Positions 1-11,925 of a DNA stretch of 64,000 nt are shown piece after piece. Source of the DNA: Hippasteria phrygiana (taxonomy: Eukaryota; Echinodermata; Asteroidea; Valvatida; Goniasteridae); the NCBI GenBank assembly GCA_037893225.1, contig JAZGUH010000565.1, positions 1 through 64,000 of the forward strand, written 5' to 3'. The notes under the pieces were generated by a model that saw nothing but the letters and a program-made list of their open reading frames with translations, was not told where the DNA came from and did no database searches. Numbering within the stretch: position 1 is the stretch's first letter; every line of letters starts with the position of its first letter. The position numbers and the translations under genes are program-made.

Positions 1-643
1 TTGCATGGGGGAGGCAAATTACAAAGTTCTCTGAAAAGGTGACACCGTTTTACCCAGACAATTTCAAGAAGGGGGAATGGGTTGTAGTACCAGTTGTGAT
101 ATATTAGACATTTCAACCCCCCCCCCCCCAAACAAAACAAAAACAAGGGGGAGAGGGGGGGGGGGGGGTTGCCTGGGTCCTCCAGGCGTAGTACAGCATT
201 CCCTCCCCGAACTACCCCCACCCCCGCGCGGCGCTGGATATGACACTGGGATTTCCCTGCATTCGGAATAAAAGAATTCATATTTTGTGACTGGTCGAAT
301 GCGCCTACCTATTTTTGTTTTTGTTTTTTAAGATTGTAGTACATTCTTCTACTTGTAGGTTATATCTGTACATGACGTGTTTCGAAACACATGCAATTAT
401 TATCTTTCGCGTGGTCTTAATTCCACGTGGCGCGCGTGCCAATTATTATTCTATTGTCTGAAAATTCGCATGGAATGCTGTTTTTTGTCGTGGAAAAACA
501 GGAACAAAAACAATGACGCGCATTTGGTTTGTTTTAATTTTTTTCTTTTCCTAGTTTGGCAGTCAATGCATCGGTTGGACCACGCACGATCGGATTTCAA
601 TGACGTCAAAAATTGCAGACGTCAGTCCCCGCCCACTGCACAC
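1..643 (+). repeat. Interspersed repeat family R1, copy split by the gypsy insertion
   Basis: Contains the landmarks of the R1 family: CTGAAAAGGTGACACC, GTCCTCCAGGCGT, CCACGTGG CGCG, ATTGTCTGAAAA, GGAATGC.GTTTT and CCCGCCCACTGCACAC. The copy resumes after the gypsy element at 7340 (TACGTGTTTTCATTGG). Includes a C9-10 tract near 119 and a G10 tract near 156. No coding capacity is evident. Confidence 0.65.
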
Positions 644-787
644 TGTTGTGATACTACTTTATGCACGCATGCGGACATATGTGAACAGTCTCTTATTCCA
701 TGGCTTAATAAACATGCACACCACAGCACACGGAGGACTCTACATTTGTGCCATTGTTTATCCTTATTCCGACTCCATATCTTTACA
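644..787 (+). repeat. 5' LTR of gypsy retrotransposon
   Basis: 144 bp, starting TGTTGTGATA and ending CTTTACA, so TG...CA termini. By eye it is identical to the copy at 7196-7339. It is preceded by CACAC, the target duplication, and followed by the primer-binding site. Contains AATAAA-like sequence (cttaataaac) that could serve for 3' processing. Confidence 0.9.
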
Positions 788-800
788 TGGTGGCAGCGGA
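788..800 (+). other. Primer-binding site of gypsy element
   Basis: TGGTGGCAGCGG starts directly after the LTR's terminal CA, the position and leading TGG expected for the complement of a tRNA 3' end. The tRNA species was not identified. Confidence 0.6.
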
Positions 801-1224
801 AAAGGTTATACAGACATCGCCGTCGAACTCGAAATACCTGCCGTTTGATTGACTACCGATCAACGCTATCTTCCGAGTCTGAAGTTCGACACGGACTGTC
901 ACAAGGTTGTCTGCAGCCGACATCCACACCGTTCAGCATCCCCAGCTACCACGGCAACGTGAATGCATACGCTGCGCTCAGTCTAGGCAACGAGCAAAGC
1001 GACAACCCGCCATTACGTTGTCACTTCAAACTGCAACCGTGTTTGCCGAGGGGATTTCGCACTAACCTGCGATTCCAGAACAAGCCAACCTTGTCTACTT
1101 TGCCTGCCTAAGGTTACACCACGCAGTCCCCCTACTGCCACACCGTGAGCGAGCTCGGAGGACCCACCGTACCCCACGGAAATTTGCCAACGCCAACGGG
1201 ACCGCCCGCCAAGCAAGGTCATCG

Positions 1225-2353
1225 CTAGCCCAGGTTGGACGACGTCTTCATTGCATTACGACTGACGTCCAGGTTATAAATTTTCTGCTGCCACAGAAAA
1301 CATTTTACAACAATTTTTTTCTTATTTTTACCTGATGAAGGAAGCTGAAATTTCGCTCACATAGTCCTTGTGTCCGGAATTACAAAGATGCTTGGTTTAG
1401 AAAAAGTAAATATGTCCCTATGGGCGACGTTTTTAAAGAAAATAAATCGCAGATCCACGCTTCCGACGTAAATATCCTGTATGAACTTCTCGTGCAAAGA
1501 CTTACGCCCATGCGCGAAATGCATAGCAACTGTGTTGCTTCACGCATGCGTGGTAGAGTTGTGGGCGTGTATGTTCGTCACGTCAAAGCTTTTACTAGTT
1601 TAGATTTTCTGAATTAATTTTTGAAATTCGTCTTCTGTCGTTTTGCAGTTTCGGAAGTGGGTATATTTGATAAAAGGTTCTTTTTATGGAACCCTTTGGG
1701 ACGGTCTGTGAACATAGGAATTGCGTCTTACATTCAAGGCCAACATGGCCAAGGGGTGTTGACTGTTGTTATGACCTTGTTAAGACTTTTCTGAATGTGC
1801 CCGGGGCTAGACAAAACCTTTACCGAAAATCTCTTGTATAACCCCTCTTGGCCTGTTTTAAGGTGGCCGTTTGGCAATTACCACAAATTTATACCGAAGA
1901 CGAAGACATCGCACGGCAGTCGAAATACGGCAACATTGAGGAAATTCAGAAACCGAAACAGCGAATTTGCAAAACTTCACCGTGCGTGACGAACACAACG
2001 CCCACAACTCTACCACGCATGCGTGAAGCGGCACAGTTGCTATGCATTTCGCGCATGCGTGCGCGTAAGTTTTGCACGAGAAGTTTGTACAGGATTTTGT
2101 TGACGTCGAAAGTGTGGATTTGCGAATTATTTTCTGTAACCACGTCACCCAAGGACATATTTACTTTTTCTAATCCAAGCATCTTTGTAATTCCGGGCAC
2201 AAGGAATAATGTGAGCGCAATTCCAGCTTCCTTCATCAGGTAAAAATATGAACAAAAATGTTTGTAAAAAATTTCGCAATGGCAGCAGAAATTTATAATC
2301 TGGACTCCGTCGCGTTGCACGTACATGCAACGGAGGAGTCCAATCTGGGCTAG
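1225..2353. mobile_element. Foldback transposon inside gypsy leader
   Basis: About 1.13 kb with long inverted arms: 1225-1620 resembles the reverse complement of 1955-2353. Ends are CTAGCCCAGGTTGGAC and GTCCAATCTGGGCTAG. GTCATCG flanks both sides (1218-1224 and 2354-2360), a 7-bp target duplication. No transposase is visible. It interrupts only the untranslated leader. Confidence 0.8.
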
Positions 2354-2763
2354 GTCATCGCCTTCCGTGCCGATCGGCACGGAAGCAGCACCACGGTCGG
2401 CGAACTGTATTGTTGACTATCGTGAACGAAACTGACTGTAATTTTGAACATTACGCCTGGCTGTGAATTGTCACTTATTATATAGTATAATAGTGTGGTT
2501 TTTAGGAAATTCATAGACCGAAATAAGTTAACTGCGCAGATTAAGCTGTATTTATACGTTTTATGTACATTGGTACTACATAAAGTAGCGTAGGGATACA
2601 TACTACCGTATAGCAGTTTACATGCACCGCATTCACAAAACAGTCAGTTTAATTGACCTTTGACCGTATCGCTCCGCCGAACAGCGAGGTGCCAAGTAAC
2701 CTGGAACATATCACTCCGCCAACCAGCCGGAACTGTGCATCATAGACTAGCCAACCAGTCACT

Positions 2764-4275
2764 ATGGCGAAATACCCGGAAATGCACTGGGATGTTCCAG
2801 ACGTACCAGAGGAGCTCAAACTTTTCAAACAGCGCATGTCCCTTTGCCTCATGGACAATGATGTAACTGATCAAAGGAGAATAGCAGTCAAAATCAAGAT
2901 TGCTGTAGGAAATGAAGGCTTGAAAAGGATAAATGCATCAGGTCTGAGTGATGAGGAACAAAATGACCCAAACAAACTCTGGACATTATTTGAAAGCCAA
3001 TTACAGATAAAGGTTAATTTTCGTATTCACAGACTAGAACTAATGCGTTACAGACAGAAACCACAGGAACCCTTGGACGAGTTTGTTACGAGGTGCCGCG
3101 ACAAAGCGAAAAACTGCGATTTTCAGCCTGACGAGCTGAGCGAACGCGTTCTAGAGCTGGTAGTTGCCTCCACACCATATGAAGCATTCCAGAAAGATCT
3201 CCTTGACAAACAAAAGGGATTTACCATAGAGGAACTTTTAATAGAAGGCAGAAAATACGAAGCCGTGGCAGCGAGCAAAAAATGCTTGCAATCTCTTGAG
3301 AGTACCGCCTTCTATAATGCCGTTAGTGCCATGCGGCAGACCAAGCGAGCTTGTTCCAATTGCGGTCTCGTGCACCAGCCACGCAAATGCCCAGCGTACA
3401 ATGATACATGCAAGGCCTGCGGCTCCAAAGGCCACTGGGCAAAGTATTGCAGAAAGTCAAAGCGCAAGCAACGGCAGGGCAAATCTCCCCGCAGACCGCG
3501 CAGCCAATCACGCGAACGCGACCATTCAAATTCGCGCAACCCAAGTGGCAAAGTAAGGAGTCGTACCAATAATAGGCAGGTGCACCTCATGACCGATGGT
3601 ACATCAGCCGATGGATCTGTGACCTGGGACAACCAATCAGCCGACGCTTACACTGAGCAGTCTACGGAGGGTGTATTTTACTCTATCACCCTGTCAGATG
3701 TGAACGCCATGCAAACGCCAACACCAAACGAGGCATTCACTACACTGGATGTGCTGTGTCCGGACTTGCTGGGCCCAAAGCGCCTCCGACTCAAAGTCGA
3801 CACGGGAGCAGGAGCCAACACTCTGCCTTTACGTACCATCAAGCAGATGTACGGCGACAAGTGGAAGTCACTTGCACTACCAACCAAGGCAAGGTTAACG
3901 GCATATAACGGCTCCGACATCACATGCCTTGGGCGCATCCACATTATGTGCCGATACAAAGACACAACGTGGTCAAAGCAGCAGTTCTACATCGTAGATG
4001 TGCAAGGCCCAGCCATAGCCGGTCTACCAATGTGCAAAACTCTCCGGATTGTGACCATCCATTCCGTGAGCCAACCTGCACTACCAGTACGTACGACCAG
4101 CACGGATGTACGACCAACCCCAGAGCTGCCAACTGAGAACAACTGTCCACAGTCACATGTACCCATCAAAACAGTAAACGACCTCAAAAGCAGGTTTCCG
4201 AAGCAATTTGACACGCTTGGGAACTTTAAAGCCAAAGCACATCTCTACCTCAAGGAAGATGCCACCCCAGCATAG
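2764..4275 (+). CDS. Gypsy gag and protease frame
   Basis: 503 codons. The N-terminal two thirds is a gag-like helical region; two zinc knuckles follow near residues 197-232 (CSNC...H...C and CKACGSKGHWAKYC), then a basic RS-rich stretch. The retropepsin motif VDTGAGANTL lies near residue 345 and the flap and hydrophobic region (ITCLGRI, AIAGLPMC) follow. The frame ends at TAG 4273-4275, shortly before the reverse transcriptase begins in another frame. The start ATG at 2764 has a fair context (actATGG). Nucleic-acid binding and polyprotein cleavage are the family roles. Confidence 0.85.
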   Translation: MAKYPEMHWDVPDVPEELKLFKQRMSLCLMDNDVTDQRRIAVKIKIAVGNEGLKRINASGLSDEEQNDPNKLWTLFESQLQIKVNFRIHRLELMRYRQKPQEPLDEFVTRCRDKAKNCDFQPDELSERVLELVVASTPYEAFQKDLLDKQKGFTIEELLIEGRKYEAVAASKKCLQSLESTAFYNAVSAMRQTKRACSNCGLVHQPRKCPAYNDTCKACGSKGHWAKYCRKSKRKQRQGKSPRRPRSQSRERDHSNSRNPSGKVRSRTNNRQVHLMTDGTSADGSVTWDNQSADAYTEQSTEGVFYSITLSDVNAMQTPTPNEAFTTLDVLCPDLLGPKRLRLKVDTGAGANTLPLRTIKQMYGDKWKSLALPTKARLTAYNGSDITCLGRIHIMCRYKDTTWSKQQFYIVDVQGPAIAGLPMCKTLRIVTIHSVSQPALPVRTTSTDVRPTPELPTENNCPQSHVPIKTVNDLKSRFPKQFDTLGNFKAKAHLYLKEDATPA

Positions 4276-7028
4276 ACGCACCACGCAAGTACAGCATCCA
4301 CCTCAAGCCGAAACTGAAGGCAGAGCTTGAGAAAATGGAACGAGACGGCGTAATCCGATACGTCGAGCACCACACCGACTGGTGCAGCTCAATCACCACG
4401 TGTGTGAAAAAAGATGGATCCTTGAGAATTTGTTTAGACCCCAAGCGTCTCAACAATAGCCTCAAGCGGTGTCCACACAAGATACCCACATTGGAAGAGC
4501 TCAACCCAGCATTCACTAAAGCAAAATTCTTCTCAAAACTAGATGCCAAAGCAGGATACTGGTCAATCCACCTTGACGAAGAATCTCAGGAGCTGACGAC
4601 ATTCAGAACGCCGTTTGGGTGTTACTGCTTCAAAAGGCTTCCTTTTGGGCTATCAGTGAGCCAGGATGTCTTTCAATAGGGTATGGATAACATCATCAAC
4701 CAGGTACCAGGCTGTGTGGGCATTGCTGATGACATTGCGGTATATGGGCAGACAGAAGCCGAACACGATGCAAACTTACTGCGCCTCATGCAGACTGCCG
4801 AACGCGAGGGCTTAGTCTTCAACAGCGCAAAATGCAAGATCAAGGAGAACAAGATTAACTTCTTTGGTTCGGTTTACTCCGACTCTGGCATCTACCCGGA
4901 CCCAGGGCGAGTTGAGGACATCCATGCTATCCCCACCCCACAGGACAAAGAGGATCTGCAGAAGTTCCTTGGGCTGATGAATTACGTCTCCGCATACATA
5001 CCACACTTCGCAACCAAGGCAGCACCTCTGAGGGATCTACTGCGCAAGGACGTCCCTTACCTGTGGCAGGAGGATCACCAAGCAGCATTCAACTCCATCA
5101 AGAACTCCGTCACCAGCGACTCCTGCCTGCAGTACTACGACCTCGACAAACCAACCACCTTGGAAGTTGATGCATCGCAGAAAGGGCTAGGGGCATGCCT
5201 CCTGCAAGAGGGCAACCCAGTCGCTTTTGCCTCAAAAAGCCTCTCACCTGCCCAAGCCTGCTATTCCAACATCGAGCGAGAAACTTTAGCTGTGGTATTT
5301 GGTATCAACCGATTTCATTCATACCTATTTGGCACAGATTTCCATGTCCACACAGACCACAAACCACTGGTGACGATTTGCGACAAACCTCTAACTAGCG
5401 CCCCACCGCGCCTCCAAAGACTCCTTATCAAGATTCAGGGTTACAACTTCACCATCATTTACAAACGGGGAACGTCTATGGTACTTGCCGATGCTTTAAG
5501 CCGCCTGCCCAACCCAACAAAGCGAGACAGCGTACCCCTGGACCTTCACGTGGACGACATCGATCCCAGTGACAACACCATCACCGAGGATGTAGACCTG
5601 GTCCATTTTGGTTGCAGCAAACGTGAAGCACTTCAGCGTGAAACTGCACGCGACCCTGTGATGAGGGCACTACAACAGATCATCTACACAGGATGGCCAG
5701 AATCGATAAAGGACCTCCCTTCCCAACTGCGGACATACTGGCCCTATCGAGATGAACTCGGAGTTTCCAGCGGAGTAGTCTTCAAAGGCAGACAGGTGCT
5801 CATACCAGAGAGTATGCGTGACGACATCCTCCAGCAGCTGCACCTTGGGCACTTGGGAATCGAGAAGACGAGACGCCTGGCGCGGAACTCCGTGTACTGG
5901 CCGAAAATCAACGAAGACATAGCTAAACTTGTCAAAGGATGCCCGGCTTGCCAAGAAAGCCAAACCAAGCAACAAAAAGAACCACTTGACCCGCATGAGG
6001 TTCCGACAACCCCATGGACCAAACTTGGGACTGACTTATTTGAGCTGGCTGGAGAACACTACCTTGTTATCATAGATTACCGCTCCAAGTTCCCAATCGT
6101 ATTCCACCTGACAAGCACCACCAGTGCAACCATTGCCCAACTCACTGCCTCAACCTTTGGATTACTGGGGGCACCCGTGGAGATCATATCTGACAATGGC
6201 CCACAGTACATAGGGAAAGCCTACCAAGATATGTGTGACAACTGGTCTGTCAAGCACACAACGTCATCACCGCGCTATCCCCGCTCCAACGGTTTGGCAG
6301 AACGTACTGTCCGAACTGTTAAGTCGGTGTTGACGAAATGCCGCAAAACAGGCCAAGACATCCACCGTGCTCTACTCAACTTGAGAGCCACACCCATTGA
6401 CACTGGTTTGCCAGCACCAGCAGAAATTATGTTTGGCCGTCCAATTCGCACCACCTTGCCCAGTAACAACACGCAACAGCCACCTTGCGAAACTTTTCAA
6501 CGCCTACAGGACAGAACACACAACATGAAGCAACAGCACGACAAACATGCAGGACCAACGCTTCCACCTCTGTTCATTGGACAGAAGGTCAGGATCCTCA
6601 ATCAAGCCAACAATACCTGGATCCCTGGAAAGGTCACACAAGTACGGAAGGAACCACGGTCCTACGAGGTTTCCACACCTAATGGTACCATACTCCGCCG
6701 CAACCGAGCACACTTGCGCGAAATGCCCAGCCAGCAGCATATCACTGCACAACCTACTGCAGACACAATGCCAGCGAAGCGCATTCAGTTCGATAAGCCA
6801 CGGAAGTGCGTTCGTTTTGCTGACAAATTGGTTCAAGAAGGCAATTACCAGACTGCCAAGCAAAGCATTCGTGGAAAAACCGAGCCGCGTTATTCTCCTC
6901 ACTCAGAAGCCAATGTAGCTCGTGATGGGCAAGTCCAAGGCCAACCCACATTAACACGTACTGAAACAAAGGTCACAACCAGGTCCGGTCGAGTTAGTCG
7001 TCGACCAGCCCGATTCATCGACACTTGA
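4276..7028 (+). pseudogene. Gypsy pol: reverse transcriptase, RNase H, integrase, with a frame change and a stop
   Basis: Frame differs from gag-protease and has an in-frame TAG at 4677-4679. Reverse transcriptase: LDLDAKAGY-type region (FSKLDAKAGY), RLPFGLS, and the catalytic segment GIADDIAVYG (near 4720-4745). RNase H: LEVDASQKGLGACL, IERETLAVVF, HTDHKPL. Integrase: HHCC zinc region (HLGHLG...CPACQE), DDE residues in KLGTDLF, IISDNGPQY and NGLAERTVR, then a chromodomain-free basic tail ending 7026. After the stop the remaining 781 codons are open, so decay is slight. Readthrough or frameshift expression is possible but not shown. Confidence 0.88.
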
Positions 7029-7182
7029 GTACATATATGTAGTTCTTGTTTTTGTAGCAACATAAAGGAAAAGATGTTGCTATTTCCTAGTTTTCCAGTT
7101 AGAGTCCAGAGTTGCTGATTAGACACACTCCCACGTTTAATCCACCAATTAAGAACTTTATTTTTGTCAGTCTTGTTATTTC

Positions 7183-7195
7183 AAAAGGAGGGGGA
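7183..7195 (+). other. Polypurine tract of gypsy element
   Basis: AAAAGGAGGGGGA directly precedes the 3' LTR's TGTTG, as expected for the plus-strand primer. Confidence 0.75.
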
Positions 7196-7339
7196 TGTTG
7201 TGATACTACTTTATGCACGCATGCGGACATATGTGAACAGTCTCTTATTCCATGGCTTAATAAACATGCACACCACAGCACACGGAGGACTCTACATTTG
7301 TGCCATTGTTTATCCTTATTCCGACTCCATATCTTTACA
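7196..7339 (+). repeat. 3' LTR of gypsy retrotransposon
   Basis: 144 bp, apparently identical to 644-787, with TG...CA ends, followed by CACAC. Confidence 0.9.
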
Positions 7340-9300
7340 CACACTACGTGTTTTCATTGGTTAACCGGCCGTCTCAAGTCGCCGTGTAACTCTTGCTCTG
7401 ATTGGTTCTTCCATCTGTGCACAAAACTATCAGGGCAAATGGTTTTGTGCAATAAGACTTTTTTGCAAGGGAGGGGGGGTCGTCCAGGTAATGTCTGCTA
7501 TAATTTCACCCTCAGCACGGATTAAATTTAAACAGTCCTTGTAATACATGGACTTGCGGAGCGGGTTTGGTTTTTGGTTTTGGTTGGTGTTTGACATAAT
7601 GACAGTAAGTGGGCGGGCCAGTGGCTTATCCAGGCTTGCAAGAGGGGGAAATCAAGTTTTCTGAAAAGGTGACACCACTTATTTGTCTCACCCAGAACAT
7701 TTAAAAAGGGGGTGGGGTGGTACCAGTTGTGATGTCTTGGTTACCCCCCTAAAACAGTGAATATAGTTGCTGGGGTCCTCCAGGCGTCGCACAGCATGAT
7801 CCCCTCCCCCAAACTGTACCCCCACCCCGTGCCGCTGGATATCAAACTTTCCCTGCATTCTGAAAAAGAAATTAATATTTGTGATTGGTCAAAATGTGCC
7901 TGCCTATTTGTTTTTTTCAGAGTGTAGTACATTGTATAGGTTTTCATAATCTGCGCATGACGTGATTTCTAAAAATAACACATACAATTAATTATCTTCC
8001 ACTGGTTTTCTATGTAGCGCGTGGCCAGCTATTAATATCCTATTGTCTGAAAATTTGCATGGAATGCCGTTTTCTTGTCGTGGAAAAACAGCAACAAAAA
8101 CAATGACACGCGTAGGCAGTCTTGTCGACTTGACTTGCTGACTTGACTTGAATAGAACTCGAGTCGCAATTTTTTTGACTTGCGACTTGACTTGACTTGA
8201 CTTGGAAAAAAATGACTTGGGACTTGACTTGACTTGAAAAAGCATGACTTGTGACTCGACTTGACTTGAATAAATTTGACTTGCTGACATTAACACTTTC
8301 GACGCTCCGGATCACTAATCGCACTCCGGATCTGCGTGAAACAAACACGCCCTATCAGGGCAAATGATTTTGTGCTTAAGACTTTTTGCGAGGTTTATCG
8401 GGGTCGTCCAGGTAATGTCTGCTATAATTTCACCCTCAGCACGGATTAAATTTAAACAGTGCCTATAATACATGGACTTGCGGAGCGGGTTTGTTTTTGG
8501 TTTTGGTTGGTGTTTGACATAATGACAGTAAGTGGGCGGGACCCCCTAAAACAGTAAATAAAGTTGTTGGGGTCCTCCAGGCGTCCCACAGCATCCCCTC
8601 CCGGAACAACCCCCACCCCGTGCCGCTAGATATGACACTTTCCATGCATTCTGAATTAAGAAATGTATATTTGTGATCAATGTGACTATAGGTTTTTATG
8701 TCTGCGCATGACGTGTTTCTAAAAATAAACACAAAGAATTAATTATCTTCCACCTGGTTTTCCACGTGGCGCGTGCCAGCTGTTATCCTATTGTCTGAAA
8801 ATGTGCATGGAATGCCGTTTTAGAGTCTTGTCTTGGAAAAAAACAGCACCAGAAACAATGACGCGCAATTGGTTTGTGGTTTTTGCTTTTCCTAATTTGG
8901 CAGTCAATGCAACAGTTCTACCATACCACGCACGATCGGATTTCATTACCTGAACCTTCTAAACAAAACTCAGCATTAATGCCGCGTGTGCAAAAAATGC
9001 AGACTTTAGTCCCGCCCACTGCACACTACGTGTTTTCATTGGTTAACCGGCCGTCTCAAGTCGCCTATTTGTGATTAGTCAAATGTCCTACCTATTTATT
9101 ACAATATAGGTTTTCGTGTCTGCGCATAACGTGATTTCTAAAAATAAACACATACAATTAATTACCTTCCACTGGTTTTCCACGTGGCGCGTGCCAGAAT
9201 ATTGTCTGAAAATTCGCATGGAATGCCGTTTTCTTGTCTAGGAAAAACAGCAACAAAAACAATGACACGCGTCGGTGGTCGGTTGTCAATTATCCATCGG
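7340..9300 (+). repeat. Further R1 repeat copies, in a cluster
   Basis: After the end of the first copy (to about 7440), R1 landmarks recur at about 7590-8110, 8340-9065 and 9066-9270, with internal deletions. The copy at 8340-9065 shows the undisturbed site where the gypsy element inserted in the first copy. No gene is supported here. Confidence 0.6.
8120..8285. repeat. ACTTG pentamer microsatellite
   Basis: Imperfect (GACTT/ACTTG)n with interspersed AAAAAA blocks; open frames here are repeat artefacts. It interrupts an R1 repeat. Confidence 0.75.
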
Positions 9301-9731
9301 TTGTTCCATGCCACCCATGATTTGTGTACAATTTATCCGTAATACATATACTGGACTTCCGAAGTGGGCGTTCTTTTATGTTGTGGAATTTCAAACGGCA
9401 TTGCAATGGCTTTGCAAAAACATCGTGTGTATTGAAAACCAGTGATCCGTATCCAACAAAACTGATGTGTAGGCCTATGTGTCCATGCTTTGCCGTGTAC
9501 CCAGGGACCAAGAGTTACCCCCTCTTGTCCGTATACCCTATACATAATTCAAACTTGTTACCTGACACATCCTGCCATATCTAAAAGGAATTCCTAAAAT
9601 TCCGGGAACACAATGACCAACACAAAAGAGGGGCGGACTCTGCGCCATATCCTGCTTGAAATGCTTTTCTGGGCATGCCATCCCGAAAAATAAATGTTTA
9701 AATTGAATTGCTAATTTGTTGACATTAAATA
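9301..9731. other. No gene seen
   Basis: Short frames of 60-86 codons occur but show no motif. The end carries the phrase ATTCCGGGAACACAATGACC, which recurs at 39313-39335, so at least part is repetitive. Confidence 0.4.
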
Positions 9732-10135
9732 ATAGGTTTTCCCGGACGATTTCGCAAGATGTGCATTCGAATTCGACCGTGGCAAATGCTGAGCAAAGAA
9801 AGAACGATTTTCTTCAGCTTATTTTTTGGTTTGTTTCAAAAGACTTATAAGACCACCTGGTTTAGTTCCCCATTATGTTACTTTTGTTAACAAATAAATG
9901 AATTTCAATGCTTGACCAGGCATGCATTAAAAAACAAAACAAACACTGCGCGGGGAAATCGGCTGCACATTTAGCGAAATAGATTGATAACAGTATTCCG
10001 GATGTGCATTCGAATTCGCGCTAAAATGAATTATCAATATACATGTACTAAATTCAGTGCACATTCGGGAAATCGTATGCTGATTTTTGACGACTGAATT
10101 CACCTTGATGGAAATAGAATTATCAATTCGTTTTG
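9732..10135 (-). mobile_element. TATAGGTTTTCCCGG element, truncated inverted copy
   Basis: Starts ATAGGTTTTCCCGGACGATT and continues as the reverse complement of 15340-15720, so it is a shortened copy in opposite orientation. It ends where the tandem array at 10140 begins. No coding region. Confidence 0.6.
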
Positions 10136-10139
10136 GGTC

Positions 10140-11691
10140 TCCAGTAAAGGGGTCTGAGGTAAATTTGGGTTAGGGTTATCTGAAAGAAAATGGAGAGGAA
10201 TACACATAAGGCTGATGCTGAAAATTTTGGGTGGAAAGAATTTTCAGGGTTTGAGTATAGAGAGATTTTCCTTCAGCACACGAACCCTATGGAATGTCCC
10301 CATAACCCAATGTACGGAAAGACGTACTGAGGATTTGAGTATGTGTGCGTTTGTAAATACCGGCAATTGTGGACTAGGGACAAAATGGTTAGGGCATAGA
10401 CAAAGGGGTCCACGATTGGCCTTCCGAAAAAGTTAAAGTACAAACAAAAGAGGGACAATAGGAGGTCCGCGATTGCCGATATTTACACAATTGAGCGGGT
10501 TAAGCTATACGATAGAGGACTTGGGACAATGGAGGATTAGGGATAATAATGACCCCGAGGACTTGGGTCGAGTCCTCAAGAGATTTTCTTGTACAAACCT
10601 TATGGGACATGTTCGGAAAAAGTTAAAGTACAAACAAAGGAAACAAAAGAAGGGTACCACTCATGGTCCTTATATTAAAGTATAGTCAAACGCGTGTGTA
10701 TCAATGTGTGCGTTTGTAGATACCGGCAATCGTGGACTAGGGACAAAAGGGTTGGGACATAGACAATGGGTCCACGATTGACCGAACGTCCACGATTAAA
10801 ATTCGGGTACAAAACATATGGGAGGGCTTCCGAAAAAGTTGTAGCACAAACAAAAGAGGGACAACAGGGAGTCCGCGATTGCCGGTATTTACACACTTAT
10901 GTGTGGGGGGGGGGGGGGTATTTTTGCATTTAATAGGGGATCTTTAACAATAGAGGACAATAGGGTCCCCGATTGAGAAAGGTCCCCGTTTTGAAAACCG
11001 TGTACAAAACCAATGAGGGTCCTATCAAAAAAGTATGAACAATAGGACAATTGAAGGTGTTTACACACTTGTGTGTGCAAAGGTTATCCATTACGTCTGC
11101 GGCCTTGGGACAATAGGGTATTAGTGATTACGATACAACTGAGGACCTCAGCCCAAGTCTATGGTGATGGTCAGAAGATGGAATTTCGGTGGTGTTCATG
11201 TAAAAACCTTTTGGGAATTGTTGAGAAAAAGTTTGTCCAAACAATGGAAACAATGGAAGAGAACAGCTTGAGTCCTCAGTAGTATAGTAAAACACGACTG
11301 TGTGTGTGTGTGTGTAAGTTTGTTTTTGCATTCAATAGGGGACCTTTAACAATAGAGGACAATAGGGTCCCCGATTGAGAAAGGCCCCGTTTGAAAATCG
11401 TGTACAAAACCAATGAGGGCCCTTGCCAACAAGTTAAAGTATGAAAAATAGGAGGACAATAGGAGGTCCCCGATTGCAGGCGTTTACACACTTGTGTGTG
11501 TGAGTTTGTATATGCCGGCAATCGTGGACCTAGGACAAAAGAATTCGGGCGTAGACAAAGGGGTCCACGTTTGACCTAACGTCCACGATTGAAAATCGTG
11601 TACAAAACCAATGGGAGGCCATCCGAAAAAGTTAAAGTATAAACAAAAGAGGAACAATGGGAGGTCCACGATTGCACCCGTTTACATGACT

Positions 11692-11722
<31 letters not shown>

Positions 11723-11740
11723 GGGATTCTGCCCCTCTTT
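10140..11740. repeat. Degenerate long-unit tandem array with TG-rich blocks
   Basis: Recurrent phrases: GTGTACAAAACCAATGAGGG, AAAAAGTTAAAGTA.AAACAAAAGAGG, GACAATAGG.GGTCC..GATTG, TTTACACACTTGTGTGTG. Units are roughly 200-400 bp and diverged. Poly-G tracts at 10906-10918 and 11706-11725. Open frames here are not credible genes. Confidence 0.65.
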
Positions 11741-11837
11741 TCTCGGAGGTCATTGTTCGATGGGTGTTCTGGAGGCTATACTAGAGAAAGTCAGTTCTAT
11801 AGTCCTCTTTATGTGTCGTCATGGACCGCTAATTGAA

Positions 11838-11925
11838 CTCCTGAGGACGGACAGAGCACACGTACTGCCCGAAACGTCGAGTTACACACTCATCCCGGTT
11901 CTTTTCAGAACCACACTTCTTCCTA
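11838..11925 (+). ncRNA. Possible hammerhead-like motif of a Penelope-like element tail
   Basis: CTGAGGA at 11841-11847 fits CUGANGA. GGACAG (11849-11854) can pair with CTGCCC (11865-11870) with one mismatch, followed by GAAACGTC at 11871, and then a small hairpin CCGGTTCTTTTCAGAACC. One nucleotide between core and helix is extra compared with the canonical core. Penelope-like elements carry such ribozymes in their terminal repeats. Only suggestive; no coding part of such an element is seen nearby. Confidence 0.3.

Larger units (their letters stand above)
644..7339 (+). mobile_element. Ty3/gypsy LTR retrotransposon with identical LTRs and CACAC target duplication
   Basis: Order: LTR, primer-binding site, long leader (holding a foldback insertion 1225-2353), gag-protease frame, reverse transcriptase, RNase H, integrase, purine tract AAAAGGAGGGGGA at 7183-7195, LTR. 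CACAC occurs at 639-643 and 7340-7344. The unoccupied form of the target (CCACTGCACACTACGTG) is present in a related repeat near 9014-9030. Protease-integrase order is that of Ty3/gypsy. The element is defective: a frame change follows the protease and a TAG lies in the reverse transcriptase. Identical LTRs suggest recent insertion. Confidence 0.92.

Noticed and set aside
377..1111. Open frame of 244 codons
   Set aside because: It runs through R1 repeat, the 5' LTR, the primer-binding site and the gypsy leader, so it is an artefact of element insertion.
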